Assembly (NCBI GenBank): GCA_003151515.1
Contig: PLXS01000001.1
Location: 1-64,000 of the forward strand
Length of the DNA: 64,000 nucleotides
DNA from: Opitutaceae bacterium
GTDB taxonomy: Bacteria > Verrucomicrobiota > Verrucomicrobiia > Opitutales > Opitutaceae
Direction: 5' to 3'
Shown: in pieces, positions 38,542 through 47,038 of the stretch
How positions within the stretch are numbered: position 1 is the first letter of the stretch
How the letters are laid out: the number at the start of each line of letters is the position of its first letter
Program-made: the position numbers and the translations under genes
Notes under the pieces: generated by a model
Databases searched by the model: none
What the model was told of the DNA's origin: nothing
The model's input: the letters and a program-made list of their open reading frames with translations, nothing else

Positions 38542-39501
38542 TCACGAGGATCCGATGAGCATCCCTGCCGCGAACACCAGCAGCCCCCCAACGATGACCT
38601 GGAAGGCCGCCGAGAGGAAGCGCGTGTCCATGTAGTGGTGCCTTATCCAGGAGATGATCACGAGCTCCACGAGGACGACCGCGACCGCGATGGTGAAGGC
38701 GATGTGGAAGTCGCCGACGATGAACGGAAGCGTGTGGCCGAGGCCTCCCAGGGCCGTCATCAGGCCGCAGACGGCGCCTCGGATTAGCGGGTGGCCGCGC
38801 CCGCTCAGGGCGCCGTCGTCGGAGAGGGCCTCGGCGAAGCCCATGCTGATCCCGGCGCCCACCGACGAGGCGAGGCCCACGAGGAGGGCGTCGCGGCTGC
38901 TGTGCGTCGCGAACGCTGCGGCGAAGAGCGGCGCCAGCGTGGACACCGAGCCGTCCATGAGGCCCGCGAGGCCGGGCTGGACCACCTGCAGCACGAACAT
39001 GCGCTGCTGGCTGCGGTCCTCCTCGGCGCGCGCGCCGCTCGCGACCTGCTCGGACTCGAGCCTGTTGGCGACCGCGGAGTGCTCGATCTCGGCGTGGGCC
39101 AGGTCGCCCAGGAGCCGGCGGGTCTCGGCGTCGGCCGTTCGCGCGGCCGCGGCCTCGTAGAACGTCCTCGACTCGAGTTCCATGACGCCGATCTGGCGGC
39201 GGGCCTGGGCGACCGAGAGGGCCTTCATGAGCCACACCGGCTTCCTGCGTATGAAGCCCGTGACGTCGGAGCGCTGGATCAGCGGGATGTGCTCGCCAAA
39301 GCGCGCCCGGAACCGGTCGATGAGCCTCTGGCGGTGCTCGGACTCCTCGCGCTCCATCTTGAGGATCGCCTGCGCGCTCGCGGGGAAGTCGACCTTGAAC
39401 CGCTCGGCGAGGTCGGCGTAGATCCGCGCATCCTCCTCCTCGAGGGCGATCGCCAGGGCGAGTATCTCTTTCTCGGTGAGGTCTGAGAAGGGCTTGGCCA
39501 T
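38542..39501 (-). CDS. Membrane-bound ferritin (MbfA-like: rubrerythrin plus VIT1/CCC1)
   Basis: A 319-residue protein. The N-terminal ferritin-like diiron domain (about 1-150) has ligand candidates in [30 protein letters not shown] and LAHAEIEHS. The C-terminal half (about 165-319) is a five-helix VIT1/CCC1 transporter domain with [15 protein letters not shown] and [20 protein letters not shown]. This is the MbfA architecture, an iron or manganese exporter protecting against peroxide stress in alpha-proteobacteria. It is first in a run with the permease and aminotransferase genes, although it has no obvious link to pyrimidine breakdown. Confidence 0.88.
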   Translation of the reverse strand: MAKPFSDLTEKEILALAIALEEEDARIYADLAERFKVDFPASAQAILKMEREESEHRQRLIDRFRARFGEHIPLIQRSDVTGFIRRKPVWLMKALSVAQARRQIGVMELESRTFYEAAAARTADAETRRLLGDLAHAEIEHSAVANRLESEQVASGARAEEDRSQQRMFVLQVVQPGLAGLMDGSVSTLAPLFAAAFATHSSRDALLVGLASSVGAGISMGFAEALSDDGALSGRGHPLIRGAVCGLMTALGGLGHTLPFIVGDFHIAFTIAVAVVLVELVIISWIRHHYMDTRFLSAAFQVIVGGLLVFAAGMLIGSS

Positions 39502-39684
39502 CTTCTTGTCGGGGACGGCGCGGATGCTAAACGCGGCGTTTGCCGTGCGCCAGCAGCAAATTGGTGCGGAAGCCGTTGGAAGGAAGATTTTTAGGTGCGT
39601 TCGCGGCTGCGGCGCGCCCGCGCGAATTGCGTGTAACTTTTGGGCGGCCGGCGTGTTATAGGTGCTATCACCCCCAAATACACC

Positions 39685-40629
39685 ATGCGCTGCCTAAACA
39701 GTGTACTCATCGCCTGCGCGCTCGTCTCGGGCGCCTGCAACTCCGCCTGCGCGAAGGTCGACCGCGTCGTCGAAAAATCGTTCCAGGTTCAGCCCGGCTC
39801 CCACCTGACGGTGTCGACCTCCGGCGGCGACATCCGGGTGGACCCCTCCGACGGCTCCACCGTGAAGGTGGTCGCAAAGGAGCACATCCACGCGTCGAGC
39901 GACGAGGAGGCGGACACGATCCTCAAGGACCTTGAGCTCACGATCGAGCTGCGCGGCAACGAGGTCGTGGCGACCGCGCACTACGCCAAGTCGTCCGGGT
40001 TTCATTTCGGATCCTGGCCCCCGGTGCAGGTCGACTTCGTGGTGACGGCGCCCAGGGACGCCTCGGGCGACCTGAAGACCTCGGGGGGTGACATTGTGGT
40101 CGGCGACCTTGGCGGGCGCCTCAGGGCCCGCACCTCGGGCGGCGGGATCAAGCTTGGCAAGATGGGCTCCGAAGTCGACGCGTCGACCTCCGGCGGGGAC
40201 GTCTCCCTGGAGGAGGCGGCCGGCGCCACGCGGCTGGGAACCTCGGGCGGAAACGTCTACGTGGGCCGCGTCGCGGGACCCGCGGAGCTGAGGACGTCGG
40301 GCGGCGACATCAAGGTCGAGGCCGTCGAGAACACCCTTAGCGCCGACACGAGCGGAGGCAACGTGCGGGCCGGCTTCAAGGGCCCGCTGAAGGGCGACTG
40401 CTCGCTCTCGACCTCCGGCGGGGAGGTCAAGGCCACGATAGGCCGCGCCGTGGGCCTGCACCTGGACGCAAGGACCAGCGGGGGCGATGTGAACGCCGAA
40501 GGCCTCACCATCACGATTGACCACGGAGGGGTGGGCAAGAGCTCGCTCTCCGGGGACGTGAACGGGGGCGGCCCCCTCCTGAAGCTGAGGACGAGCGGCG
40601 GCAACATCGAAATCGCCGAGAAGAGCTAG
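39685..40629 (+). CDS. DUF4097-type secreted beta-repeat protein
   Basis: A 314-residue protein with a signal peptide ([17 protein letters not shown], then two Cys). From about residue 30 it repeats short strands capped by (T/S)SGG(D/N/E)(V/I) roughly every 18-22 residues (at least nine copies), giving a beta-solenoid as in the DUF4097/putative adhesin family. The start at 39685 is preferred over one 45 bp upstream, as it opens the signal peptide. Function unknown; such proteins often sit at the envelope. It converges with the polytopic membrane protein gene. Confidence 0.8.
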   Translation: MRCLNSVLIACALVSGACNSACAKVDRVVEKSFQVQPGSHLTVSTSGGDIRVDPSDGSTVKVVAKEHIHASSDEEADTILKDLELTIELRGNEVVATAHYAKSSGFHFGSWPPVQVDFVVTAPRDASGDLKTSGGDIVVGDLGGRLRARTSGGGIKLGKMGSEVDASTSGGDVSLEEAAGATRLGTSGGNVYVGRVAGPAELRTSGGDIKVEAVENTLSADTSGGNVRAGFKGPLKGDCSLSTSGGEVKATIGRAVGLHLDARTSGGDVNAEGLTITIDHGGVGKSSLSGDVNGGGPLLKLRTSGGNIEIAEKS

Positions 40630-40655
40630 CCGCGGCCGCCCCGAATCGGGGCCGG

Positions 40656-42296
40656 CTACTCCGGGACCATCCGCACGAATGGCCTCGGGTGGATGCTGGG
40701 AACCACCTGGTCCTCGAACCGGTCGTCGGGGTTGGACTTGATGTAGGAGAAGACCCAGTTGCCGGGCTTCCTCTCCCCGCTGGGGGGACGGGCCCGCACG
40801 ACGACGACCTTCGGCTCGAAGTACTGCAGGCCGGACTCCAGGTCGATGTCCAGGGGAGGGACGAGATAGATGTGGTCGATGGGAGGGGCGGCCGGGTCGT
40901 GCACGATCTGGTTAATCTTGGCGAACGCCTCGTCATAGTCGTCAATCACCGCCAGGCCGAAGAAGCTGCGAACCAGAACGGTCGTGAAGATGCTCGTGAA
41001 GACCAAGTACGTCATGGACGCCGCGGCGAAGAGCCTGACGACGCGCACGGTCGCCTCGGGGTTCGGGGACTGGGACAAGTGCCGCCAGAGCAGGTACACC
41101 ATCGAGACCACCAGGGGAGGGATAATTATCATCGCGCGGTGGATGTCGTGGTTCGGGAAGTTGAGGTTCGAGCCCACGAGCGTCAGGCTCACGTATCCGA
41201 TGGCGACGGACCACGCGCAGATCGCCGCAAACCTGAGGTCACGCTGGCGCCAGGCAAGGTAGGCGGCGGCGAAGACGCCCAGGGCCAGCGGCGCCGGCAG
41301 GAGCGCGAAGTCGGAGCCCACGACCGAGCGGACGCCGTGGGCGTAGCGGAAGATCCAGTCGGAGGTCGTGAACCTGTCGATGCCGAACCTGAACTTCACG
41401 CCGAGCGTTCCCTTGTCCTCGGTGTTGACGACCAGGTACGCCACCCACACGGCCAGGGCCCCGTAGAAGAGCACCGGGATCAGGAAGAGCCTGCGGTAGC
41501 GGACGATGACGTACAGTAACGCCGCGAGCGCCAGACCCCACGCGCCCATCGCGGGTGTGTAGGCCTCGGGAAAGAAACCGAAGCCCCAGGCCACCCAGAG
41601 GAAGTTGAGGGGGTTCGGGCGGGTGACGTAGAGAAGGATGGCGGCGGTGAAGAAGAGGGTGATCGCTATCGGCATGGTGGTCTGCTCGAACTTGCGAGCG
41701 TTGATCAGCACGTAGTGGCCGAGCGCGATAGACATCCCGCAGAACCCGGCGAACAGCATGGGGTCCGGCATCCGGATGCGCCGCAGCCAGGTGAGGATCG
41801 CGGCCAAGAAGAAGAGGTACGATCCCGTGAAGAACATGGTCGTGCCGACGCGCGACGCCCAGATGCTTGGCCCCAGGAAGATCGAGGGGAGGGCCATGAG
41901 GACGTACTGGCGGGCCAGGTAAGTGAAGTAGCCCATCCTGTAGACGCCGTAGGACGGGTCGTGCGTCGCCAGGTACGTGCCGGTGGCGAGCTGCTGCAGG
42001 CCCTCGGAGTCGATGTGCGAGAAGCGGATCCCGCCGCCGTCAAAGAGGATGAGCGCCGGCGGAAGGAAGAAGGCGGCCAGGTACCAGGCCTTCCCGGGGA
42101 GTTTCCAGAAGCCCGGTTCCAGGAAGGCGGCGAAGGCGTATATCCACGTGGAGACGACGACGGCGACCGAGCAGACGATCCAGAAAAGGGCCGCATAGCG
42201 CCTGAGCGGCGAAAACTCATCAAGGTAGAACGCCGCCTCGACCAGGACAAGCGCGGCGAATATCGCCGCGGTGGTGATCCATCCGAGCCTTCGCAT
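40656..42296 (-). CDS. Polytopic membrane protein, GT-C-like, unknown
   Basis: A 546-residue protein with about 11-12 predicted transmembrane helices and a soluble C-terminal tail of about 90 residues. An extracytoplasmic loop after helix 3 contains FSHIDSEGLQQLATGTY. The layout resembles GT-C glycosyltransferase-like or O-antigen-type membrane proteins, but I recognise no diagnostic motif, so the function is open. It lies 87 bp downstream of dihydropyrimidinase on the same strand and could be co-transcribed. Confidence 0.5.
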   Translation of the reverse strand: MRRLGWITTAAIFAALVLVEAAFYLDEFSPLRRYAALFWIVCSVAVVVSTWIYAFAAFLEPGFWKLPGKAWYLAAFFLPPALILFDGGGIRFSHIDSEGLQQLATGTYLATHDPSYGVYRMGYFTYLARQYVLMALPSIFLGPSIWASRVGTTMFFTGSYLFFLAAILTWLRRIRMPDPMLFAGFCGMSIALGHYVLINARKFEQTTMPIAITLFFTAAILLYVTRPNPLNFLWVAWGFGFFPEAYTPAMGAWGLALAALLYVIVRYRRLFLIPVLFYGALAVWVAYLVVNTEDKGTLGVKFRFGIDRFTTSDWIFRYAHGVRSVVGSDFALLPAPLALGVFAAAYLAWRQRDLRFAAICAWSVAIGYVSLTLVGSNLNFPNHDIHRAMIIIPPLVVSMVYLLWRHLSQSPNPEATVRVVRLFAAASMTYLVFTSIFTTVLVRSFFGLAVIDDYDEAFAKINQIVHDPAAPPIDHIYLVPPLDIDLESGLQYFEPKVVVVRARPPSGERKPGNWVFSYIKSNPDDRFEDQVVPSIHPRPFVRMVPE

Positions 42297-42383
42297 GTTC
42301 CGTGTGGGTTGTCTTCTTCGGTTGAGGTGCTGGGGGCCCGCCGGGACGGGCGCCCTGGCGCGGTTCGCTTGCTCTCGGCGTGC

Positions 42384-43769
42384 CTAGCCGGCCCGGCTCG
42401 GCGCGCGCTTCAGGAAACGGCCCCTGGCCGGGTCCCCGACGAACGCCCCGTCGCGCACGGCGACCTGGCCCCGGACGGTGACGGCGCTCGGGCGCCCCTC
42501 GATCTTCCAGCCCTCGAACGCGCTGTAGTCGAGGTTCATGTGCTGCGTGGCTTGGGAGATCACGCCGCGGTAGCCCGGGTCGTAGACGACTAGGTCGGCG
42601 TCGGCCCCCGGCTGGATCGAGCCCTTGCGCGGGAACAGGTCGAACGTCTTCGCGACCTGGGTGCTCGCGGCGTTCACGAGCGTGTGCAGGTCGATCCTGC
42701 CGGCCTTCACGCCGCGCGTGTACAGGAGGTTGATGCGCTCCTCGAGCGACGGGATACCGTTCGGGATCTTCGTGAAGTCGGCGCGACCCATATCCTTCTG
42801 GCCCTTGAAGTCGAACGGCGCGTGGTCCGTCGCTACGGTCTGGATGAGGCCGTCGCGGATCCCGTTCCAGAGGTGCTCCTGGTTCGACGCGTCCCGCAGC
42901 GGCGGGGACATCACATACTTCGCGCCCTCGAATCCGGGCAGCTCGGCCCATGTCTTGTCGAGGACGAGGTACTGGATCAGGGTCTCGATGCCGACGCGAA
43001 CGCCCCTGCGCCGGGCGGCCAGCGCCTCGTCAAGCGCGCGCTTGCAGCTCAGGTGCACGATGTAGGTGTGGGCTCCCGTGAGCTCCGCGAAGGTCATCAG
43101 GTGATGGACGCCCTCCGCCTCGACCGCGGGCGGCCTGCTCTCATGGTGCTGTCCGGGGTCCGTCTTGCCGGCCGCAAGGAGGCGCCTCTGCAGCTCGTAG
43201 ACCAGGGTCTCATTCTCGCAGTGGGCCGTGACGACGACGCCCAGCTCCCGGGCGAGGCCCAGGATGCCGAAGAGCTCGGTGTCATCGACCCCGAAGGCTC
43301 CCTTGTAGGCCAGGAACACCTTGAACGAGCTTATCCCCCGGCTGACGATCTCGCGCAGCTGCGACTGGGTCTTGGCGTCGAACTTGGCCGCCCCCATGTG
43401 GAACGTGAAGTCGCACGCCGAGCGGCCCTGCGCCTGGGCCATCCAGTGCTCGAAGCCGCCGAGCGCGTCCTCGTTTTTCGCCGGGCAGCACATCTCGATC
43501 AGGGTCGTCGTGCCGCCGACCAGGGCCGCCTTGCTCGCCGTGTCGTAGGTGTCCTTGGCGAACGTCCCCATGAACGGGAGCGTGATGTGGACGTGCGGAT
43601 CGATGAACCCCGGGAAGACGTACTTGCCGGTGGCGTCGATTACCTGGGCGCCCGCTGGGGCCTCGAGCCCCGCGCCGATTCGCGTGACGGTCTCCCCCTC
43701 GCAGTAGATGTCGGCCCGCGATCTCGAGTCGGCCGTGATGATTTCCCCGTTCCTTATGAGCAGTGGCAT
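42384..43769 (-). CDS. hydA: Dihydropyrimidinase
   Basis: A 461-residue cyclic amidohydrolase that opens the ring of dihydrouracil/dihydrothymine. The metal centre is visible: FIDPHVHI (residues about 57-63), the carboxylated lysine in SSFKVFLAYKG (about 150), TAHCEN (about 183), IVHLSC (about 240) and ATDHAPF (about 315). NAASTQVAKTF is the standard post-active-site block. Hydantoinases share the fold; the surrounding preA, beta-ureidopropionase and aminotransferase genes favour dihydropyrimidinase. It starts 7 bp after the mmsA stop. Confidence 0.93.
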   Translation of the reverse strand: MPLLIRNGEIITADSRSRADIYCEGETVTRIGAGLEAPAGAQVIDATGKYVFPGFIDPHVHITLPFMGTFAKDTYDTASKAALVGGTTTLIEMCCPAKNEDALGGFEHWMAQAQGRSACDFTFHMGAAKFDAKTQSQLREIVSRGISSFKVFLAYKGAFGVDDTELFGILGLARELGVVVTAHCENETLVYELQRRLLAAGKTDPGQHHESRPPAVEAEGVHHLMTFAELTGAHTYIVHLSCKRALDEALAARRRGVRVGIETLIQYLVLDKTWAELPGFEGAKYVMSPPLRDASNQEHLWNGIRDGLIQTVATDHAPFDFKGQKDMGRADFTKIPNGIPSLEERINLLYTRGVKAGRIDLHTLVNAASTQVAKTFDLFPRKGSIQPGADADLVVYDPGYRGVISQATQHMNLDYSAFEGWKIEGRPSAVTVRGQVAVRDGAFVGDPARGRFLKRAPSRAG

Positions 43770-43776
43770 GGTAGAT

Positions 43777-45273
43777 TCATTTCTTCCAGACGTCGTCGAC
43801 CGTGCCGCCGAACCATCGCGTGGTGACGACCTTCTGCTGGGTGTAGAACTGCACGGCCTCGCGCCCCTGGATGTGCAGGTCGCCGTAGAAGGAGGCGTCC
43901 CATCCCGTGAACGGGAACATGGCCATCGTGGCGGGCACGCCCACGTTGATCCCGACCATGCCGGCCTTCACCCGGTGCTTGAACTCGCGCGCGGCGGGGC
44001 CCGAGGAGGTGAAGATGGAGGCTCCGTTTCCGTAGGACGAGCGGTTGGCGGCGTCGATGGCCTGGTCCAGGTCGTCCATCCGCATGACATTGAGCACCGG
44101 GCCGAAGACCTCCTCGCGCGCGATATTCATGCTCTCGCGCACGCCGTCGACGATGGTCGCCCCGAGATAGAAGCCGTTGGGGGCGTCGGGCACCGATACG
44201 CCGCGTCCGTCGCACGCGACCGTGGCGCCTTCCTTCTCACCGCTCGCCACGAGGCCCGCGACGCGGTCGCGGTGGGCGCCCGTTATGAGCGGGCCCATGT
44301 CCGGCTGCGACATCGGGGTGTCCGTCCGGCCGACCTTGATCGACCGGGCGGCGTCCACGAGCTGCGGGAGGATCCTCTCGGCGGCGCTGCCCACCGCGAT
44401 CGCGGTCGAGCCCGCCATGCAGCGCTCGCCCGCGCAGCCGAAGGCCGCCGTCGCGAGGGCCTCGACCGAGCGCGCCGGATCGGCGTCCGGCATGACGACC
44501 ACGTAGTTCTTCGCGCCGCCGTTCGCCTGCACCCGCTTGCCGTTCCGAGTCGCCGTGTCGTAGATGTGCTTCGCCACGGGTGAGGAGCCCACGAACGAGA
44601 CGGCCCTCACCTTGGGGTGGGCGAGGAGGGCGTCGACGCACTCGCGCCCGCCGTGGACGACGTTTAGCACGCCCTTCGGCAGGCCCGCCTTCTCGAGGAG
44701 CTCGACCAGGATGAGCGACGTGAGGGGCACCTTCTCGCTGGGCTTCAGGACGAAGGTGTTCCCGCAGGCTATGGCCAGCGGGTACATCCAGAGCGGCACC
44801 ATCGCGGGGAAGTTGAAGGGGGTTATCCCGACGCAGACCCCGAGCGGCTGCAGGACGGACTCGCAGTCGACGTTGCGGGCGATGTTCTCCAGGGTGTCGC
44901 CGAAAAGGTGCGACGGGGTGCCGCAGGCGTACTCGATGTTCTCTATCCCCCGGTAGATGCTCCCGCGCGACTCGACGAGCGTCTTGCCGTGCTCGCGCGA
45001 TACGCTCGCGCAGAGCCTGTCGAAATCCTCCTCCACCAGGTGGCGGTAGCGGAAGAGCAGGCGCGCGCGCTCCACGACGGGAGTGTCCCTCCACGCGGGG
45101 AAGGCCGCCGCGGCGGCCTCGACGGCGGCGTCGACCTCCGCGGCGCCGCCCACCGGGCATTCTGCGATCACGTCGCCCGTCGACGGGTTGTAGACCGGCG
45201 ACCCGTAGCCCGACGGGCGAATCCATTCGCCGCCGATGAAAAGCGGGCAGGGGGTTAGGTTTGCCGATTTCAT
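43777..45273 (-). CDS. mmsA: Methylmalonate-semialdehyde dehydrogenase (CoA-acylating)
   Basis: A 498-residue aldehyde dehydrogenase. Family features are ITPFNFPAMVPLWMYPLAIA, LKPSEKVPLTS, FVGSSPVAKHIY and the catalytic cysteine in AGERCMAGSTAI (about residue 288). The MmsA type converts methylmalonate semialdehyde (from thymine or valine) to propionyl-CoA, and malonate semialdehyde (from uracil or beta-alanine) to acetyl-CoA. That is the final step after the aminotransferase. The start overlaps the preceding GNAT gene's stop (TTATGA), which indicates coupling. Confidence 0.93.
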   Translation of the reverse strand: MKSANLTPCPLFIGGEWIRPSGYGSPVYNPSTGDVIAECPVGGAAEVDAAVEAAAAAFPAWRDTPVVERARLLFRYRHLVEEDFDRLCASVSREHGKTLVESRGSIYRGIENIEYACGTPSHLFGDTLENIARNVDCESVLQPLGVCVGITPFNFPAMVPLWMYPLAIACGNTFVLKPSEKVPLTSLILVELLEKAGLPKGVLNVVHGGRECVDALLAHPKVRAVSFVGSSPVAKHIYDTATRNGKRVQANGGAKNYVVVMPDADPARSVEALATAAFGCAGERCMAGSTAIAVGSAAERILPQLVDAARSIKVGRTDTPMSQPDMGPLITGAHRDRVAGLVASGEKEGATVACDGRGVSVPDAPNGFYLGATIVDGVRESMNIAREEVFGPVLNVMRMDDLDQAIDAANRSSYGNGASIFTSSGPAAREFKHRVKAGMVGINVGVPATMAMFPFTGWDASFYGDLHIQGREAVQFYTQQKVVTTRWFGGTVDDVWKK

Positions 45274-45815
45274 AAGCTCATTTGCGCCAGGTGGGCGGGA
45301 GGCCCCGGCTCCAGGGGGGCGCCGTCCTCGGGCCGGAGAGCAAGCTGCCACCATCCGACGTCCCGCCACGCCCCGAGCTTGTACCCAATCTTCTTGTAGA
45401 TGCCGACGAGGGTGAAGCCCATCGACTCGTGGAAGGCCTGGCTCGCCGGGTTGGGCACCAGGATCCCCGCGTTGGCCCTGTAGAGCCCCTGCTCGCGCAG
45501 CCTGCCGAACAGGTCGGCGTAGAGCGCGCGGCCGACGCCCTCCCCGCGGTGGCTCTCGTGCACGTAGACGGTCACCTCGACGGCCCACCGGTACGCGGCC
45601 CGCTCGCGGTGCGGCGACGCGTAGGCGTAGCCCCTGATGATCCCGCCCGCGTCGTCCACGAGCCAGGCGTACCTGCGGTTGATCCTGCCGACTCTCGCCG
45701 CCATCTCCGCGGCGTCCGGGGCCCCGGTCTCGAACGAGACGCAGTTGTCCAGGCAGAAGGGACGGTAGATGGCCGCAATCTGCGGGGCGTCGTCGGCGTT
45801 GGCCAGGCGTATCAT
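45270..45815 (-). CDS. GNAT N-acetyltransferase, phosphinothricin-acetyltransferase-like
   Basis: A 181-residue protein beginning MIRLANADDAPQIAAIYRPF. The acetyl-CoA loop is HRGEGVGRALYADL (about residues 92-105), and the family's C-terminal NPASQAFHESMGFTLVGIYK and YKLGAWRDVGWWQL are present. PAT-like enzymes acetylate small amines such as methionine sulfone and phosphinothricin. Here it lies between preA and mmsA, overlapping the latter by 4 bp, so it is probably co-expressed with pyrimidine degradation. An amine intermediate such as beta-alanine is a possible substrate, by inference only. Confidence 0.85.
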   Translation of the reverse strand: MIRLANADDAPQIAAIYRPFCLDNCVSFETGAPDAAEMAARVGRINRRYAWLVDDAGGIIRGYAYASPHRERAAYRWAVEVTVYVHESHRGEGVGRALYADLFGRLREQGLYRANAGILVPNPASQAFHESMGFTLVGIYKKIGYKLGAWRDVGWWQLALRPEDGAPLEPGPPAHLAQMSL

Positions 45816-45828
45816 TCGCGCGCAGCGC

Positions 45829-46950
45829 CTACTGCTTCGAGAGCGCGTCGGACTGTTTTACGAATTCGTCGCCACTCCATTCGCCGTCGGACTTCACGAC
45901 CTTGCTGGCCGCCTTCTGCGCGGCCTTCCTGTCCGCCTGGCGCCGGACGAGGTCCGCGTGCGTGGTGAAGTACTCCAGGCTCTTGCCCTTGAAGTCGGAG
46001 AGCGTCTCGAATTTGTGCTTCTCCATGAAGGCGAGGAGCTCGTCGCACATGGGTTTCACGCACTCGTACCCGAACTTCATGACACCCGTGCAGACCTGCA
46101 CGGTGTCGGCTCCCAGAAGGATGAACTGCGCCGCGTCACCCCCGGTCTCGATGCCCCCGAGGCCCGAGAGCGTGCGCCCCGGGAACTCCTTGCGGATCAT
46201 CGTGGCGATTTCCATCACCATGCGCAGGGCTATCGGCTTCACCGCCTTGGACGAGTACCCTCCCGGTGTCGTCCATCCCTCGACGGTGGGCTCCGGGCGT
46301 AGCGTGTCCAGGTTAACACCCATGACGCTGCGGATCGTGTTTATCGCGCTCAGTCCGTTGCATCCGGCGCGCAGCGCGGCCCGGCTCGGGTCCTCGATGT
46401 GCGTCACGTTCGGGGTCATCTTGGCCCAGACGGGGAGCTTCGCGGCGCCCATCACCCATCCGCATACCTCGCCGAGGATCTCGGGGTCCTGGCCCATCGC
46501 CGCACCCATCTTGCGCTCGGGCAGCCCGTGCGGGCACGAGAAGTTGAGCTCAAAGGCGTCGACGCCGACGCCCTGGCAGCGCTCGATGATCTCGACCCAC
46601 GCGTCCTTGCGGTACTCCTCCATGACGGACGCGATCAGGACGCCGTTCGGGTTCGTGTCCTTGCACCTCTTGAACTCGTCGAGCCAGATGTTGAAGGGCC
46701 TGTCGCTGATCAGCTCGATATTCTCCCAGCCGAGGACCTCGCTCCCGTCGCGGGAGTGCAGCTTGGCATAGCGCGGCGTGACATTAACGACCTTGGAGGA
46801 GTCCAGGCTTATCGTCTTGGCAATGACGGCGCCCCAGCCCTCGCGGAACGCCCTGTTTATGACGCTCAGATTCGTTCCGGGCGGCCCTGATCCTATGATG
46901 AACGGATTCGGAAGCCTCAGGCCATCGACGATGGTTGCGAGTGTCGGCAT
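45829..46950 (-). CDS. preA: Dihydropyrimidine dehydrogenase catalytic subunit, short PreA
   Basis: A 373-residue FMN TIM-barrel of the class 1B dihydroorotate/dihydropyrimidine dehydrogenase type, starting MPTLATIVDGLRLPNPF. Diagnostic blocks are GSGPPGTN, NFSCPHGLPERKMGAAMGQD (about residues 147-166), WAKMTPNVTHIEDP, and GLGGIETGGDAAQF near the FMN phosphate site. E. coli PreA is longer and ends in a two-[4Fe-4S] ferredoxin domain; here the protein ends without any CxxC motif. The residue aligned with the catalytic Cys of mammalian enzyme (ACGQDPE) is Met. It reduces uracil/thymine in principle, but its electron partner is not evident and no preT is in the window. It heads the preA-GNAT-mmsA-hydA operon. 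Confidence 0.88.
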   Translation of the reverse strand: MPTLATIVDGLRLPNPFIIGSGPPGTNLSVINRAFREGWGAVIAKTISLDSSKVVNVTPRYAKLHSRDGSEVLGWENIELISDRPFNIWLDEFKRCKDTNPNGVLIASVMEEYRKDAWVEIIERCQGVGVDAFELNFSCPHGLPERKMGAAMGQDPEILGEVCGWVMGAAKLPVWAKMTPNVTHIEDPSRAALRAGCNGLSAINTIRSVMGVNLDTLRPEPTVEGWTTPGGYSSKAVKPIALRMVMEIATMIRKEFPGRTLSGLGGIETGGDAAQFILLGADTVQVCTGVMKFGYECVKPMCDELLAFMEKHKFETLSDFKGKSLEYFTTHADLVRRQADRKAAQKAASKVVKSDGEWSGDEFVKQSDALSKQ

Positions 46951-47038
46951 AGGCGTTTCGGGGCTGCGCGGATAGTCGTCCAGAATTCGCTCGTTTCCAA
47001 GCAGGAATTGAACCATGGTGCCGGCTTGCGGTAGCCCA
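46951..47038. promoter_or_regulatory. Divergent promoter region, preA and amidohydrolase
   Basis: Only about 88 bp separate the divergent starts of preA (46950) and the N-carbamoyl amidohydrolase gene (47039, or 47015 if the upstream ATG is used). Both transcripts of the pathway must start here. I see no confident -35/-10 pair or palindrome. Confidence 0.4.
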
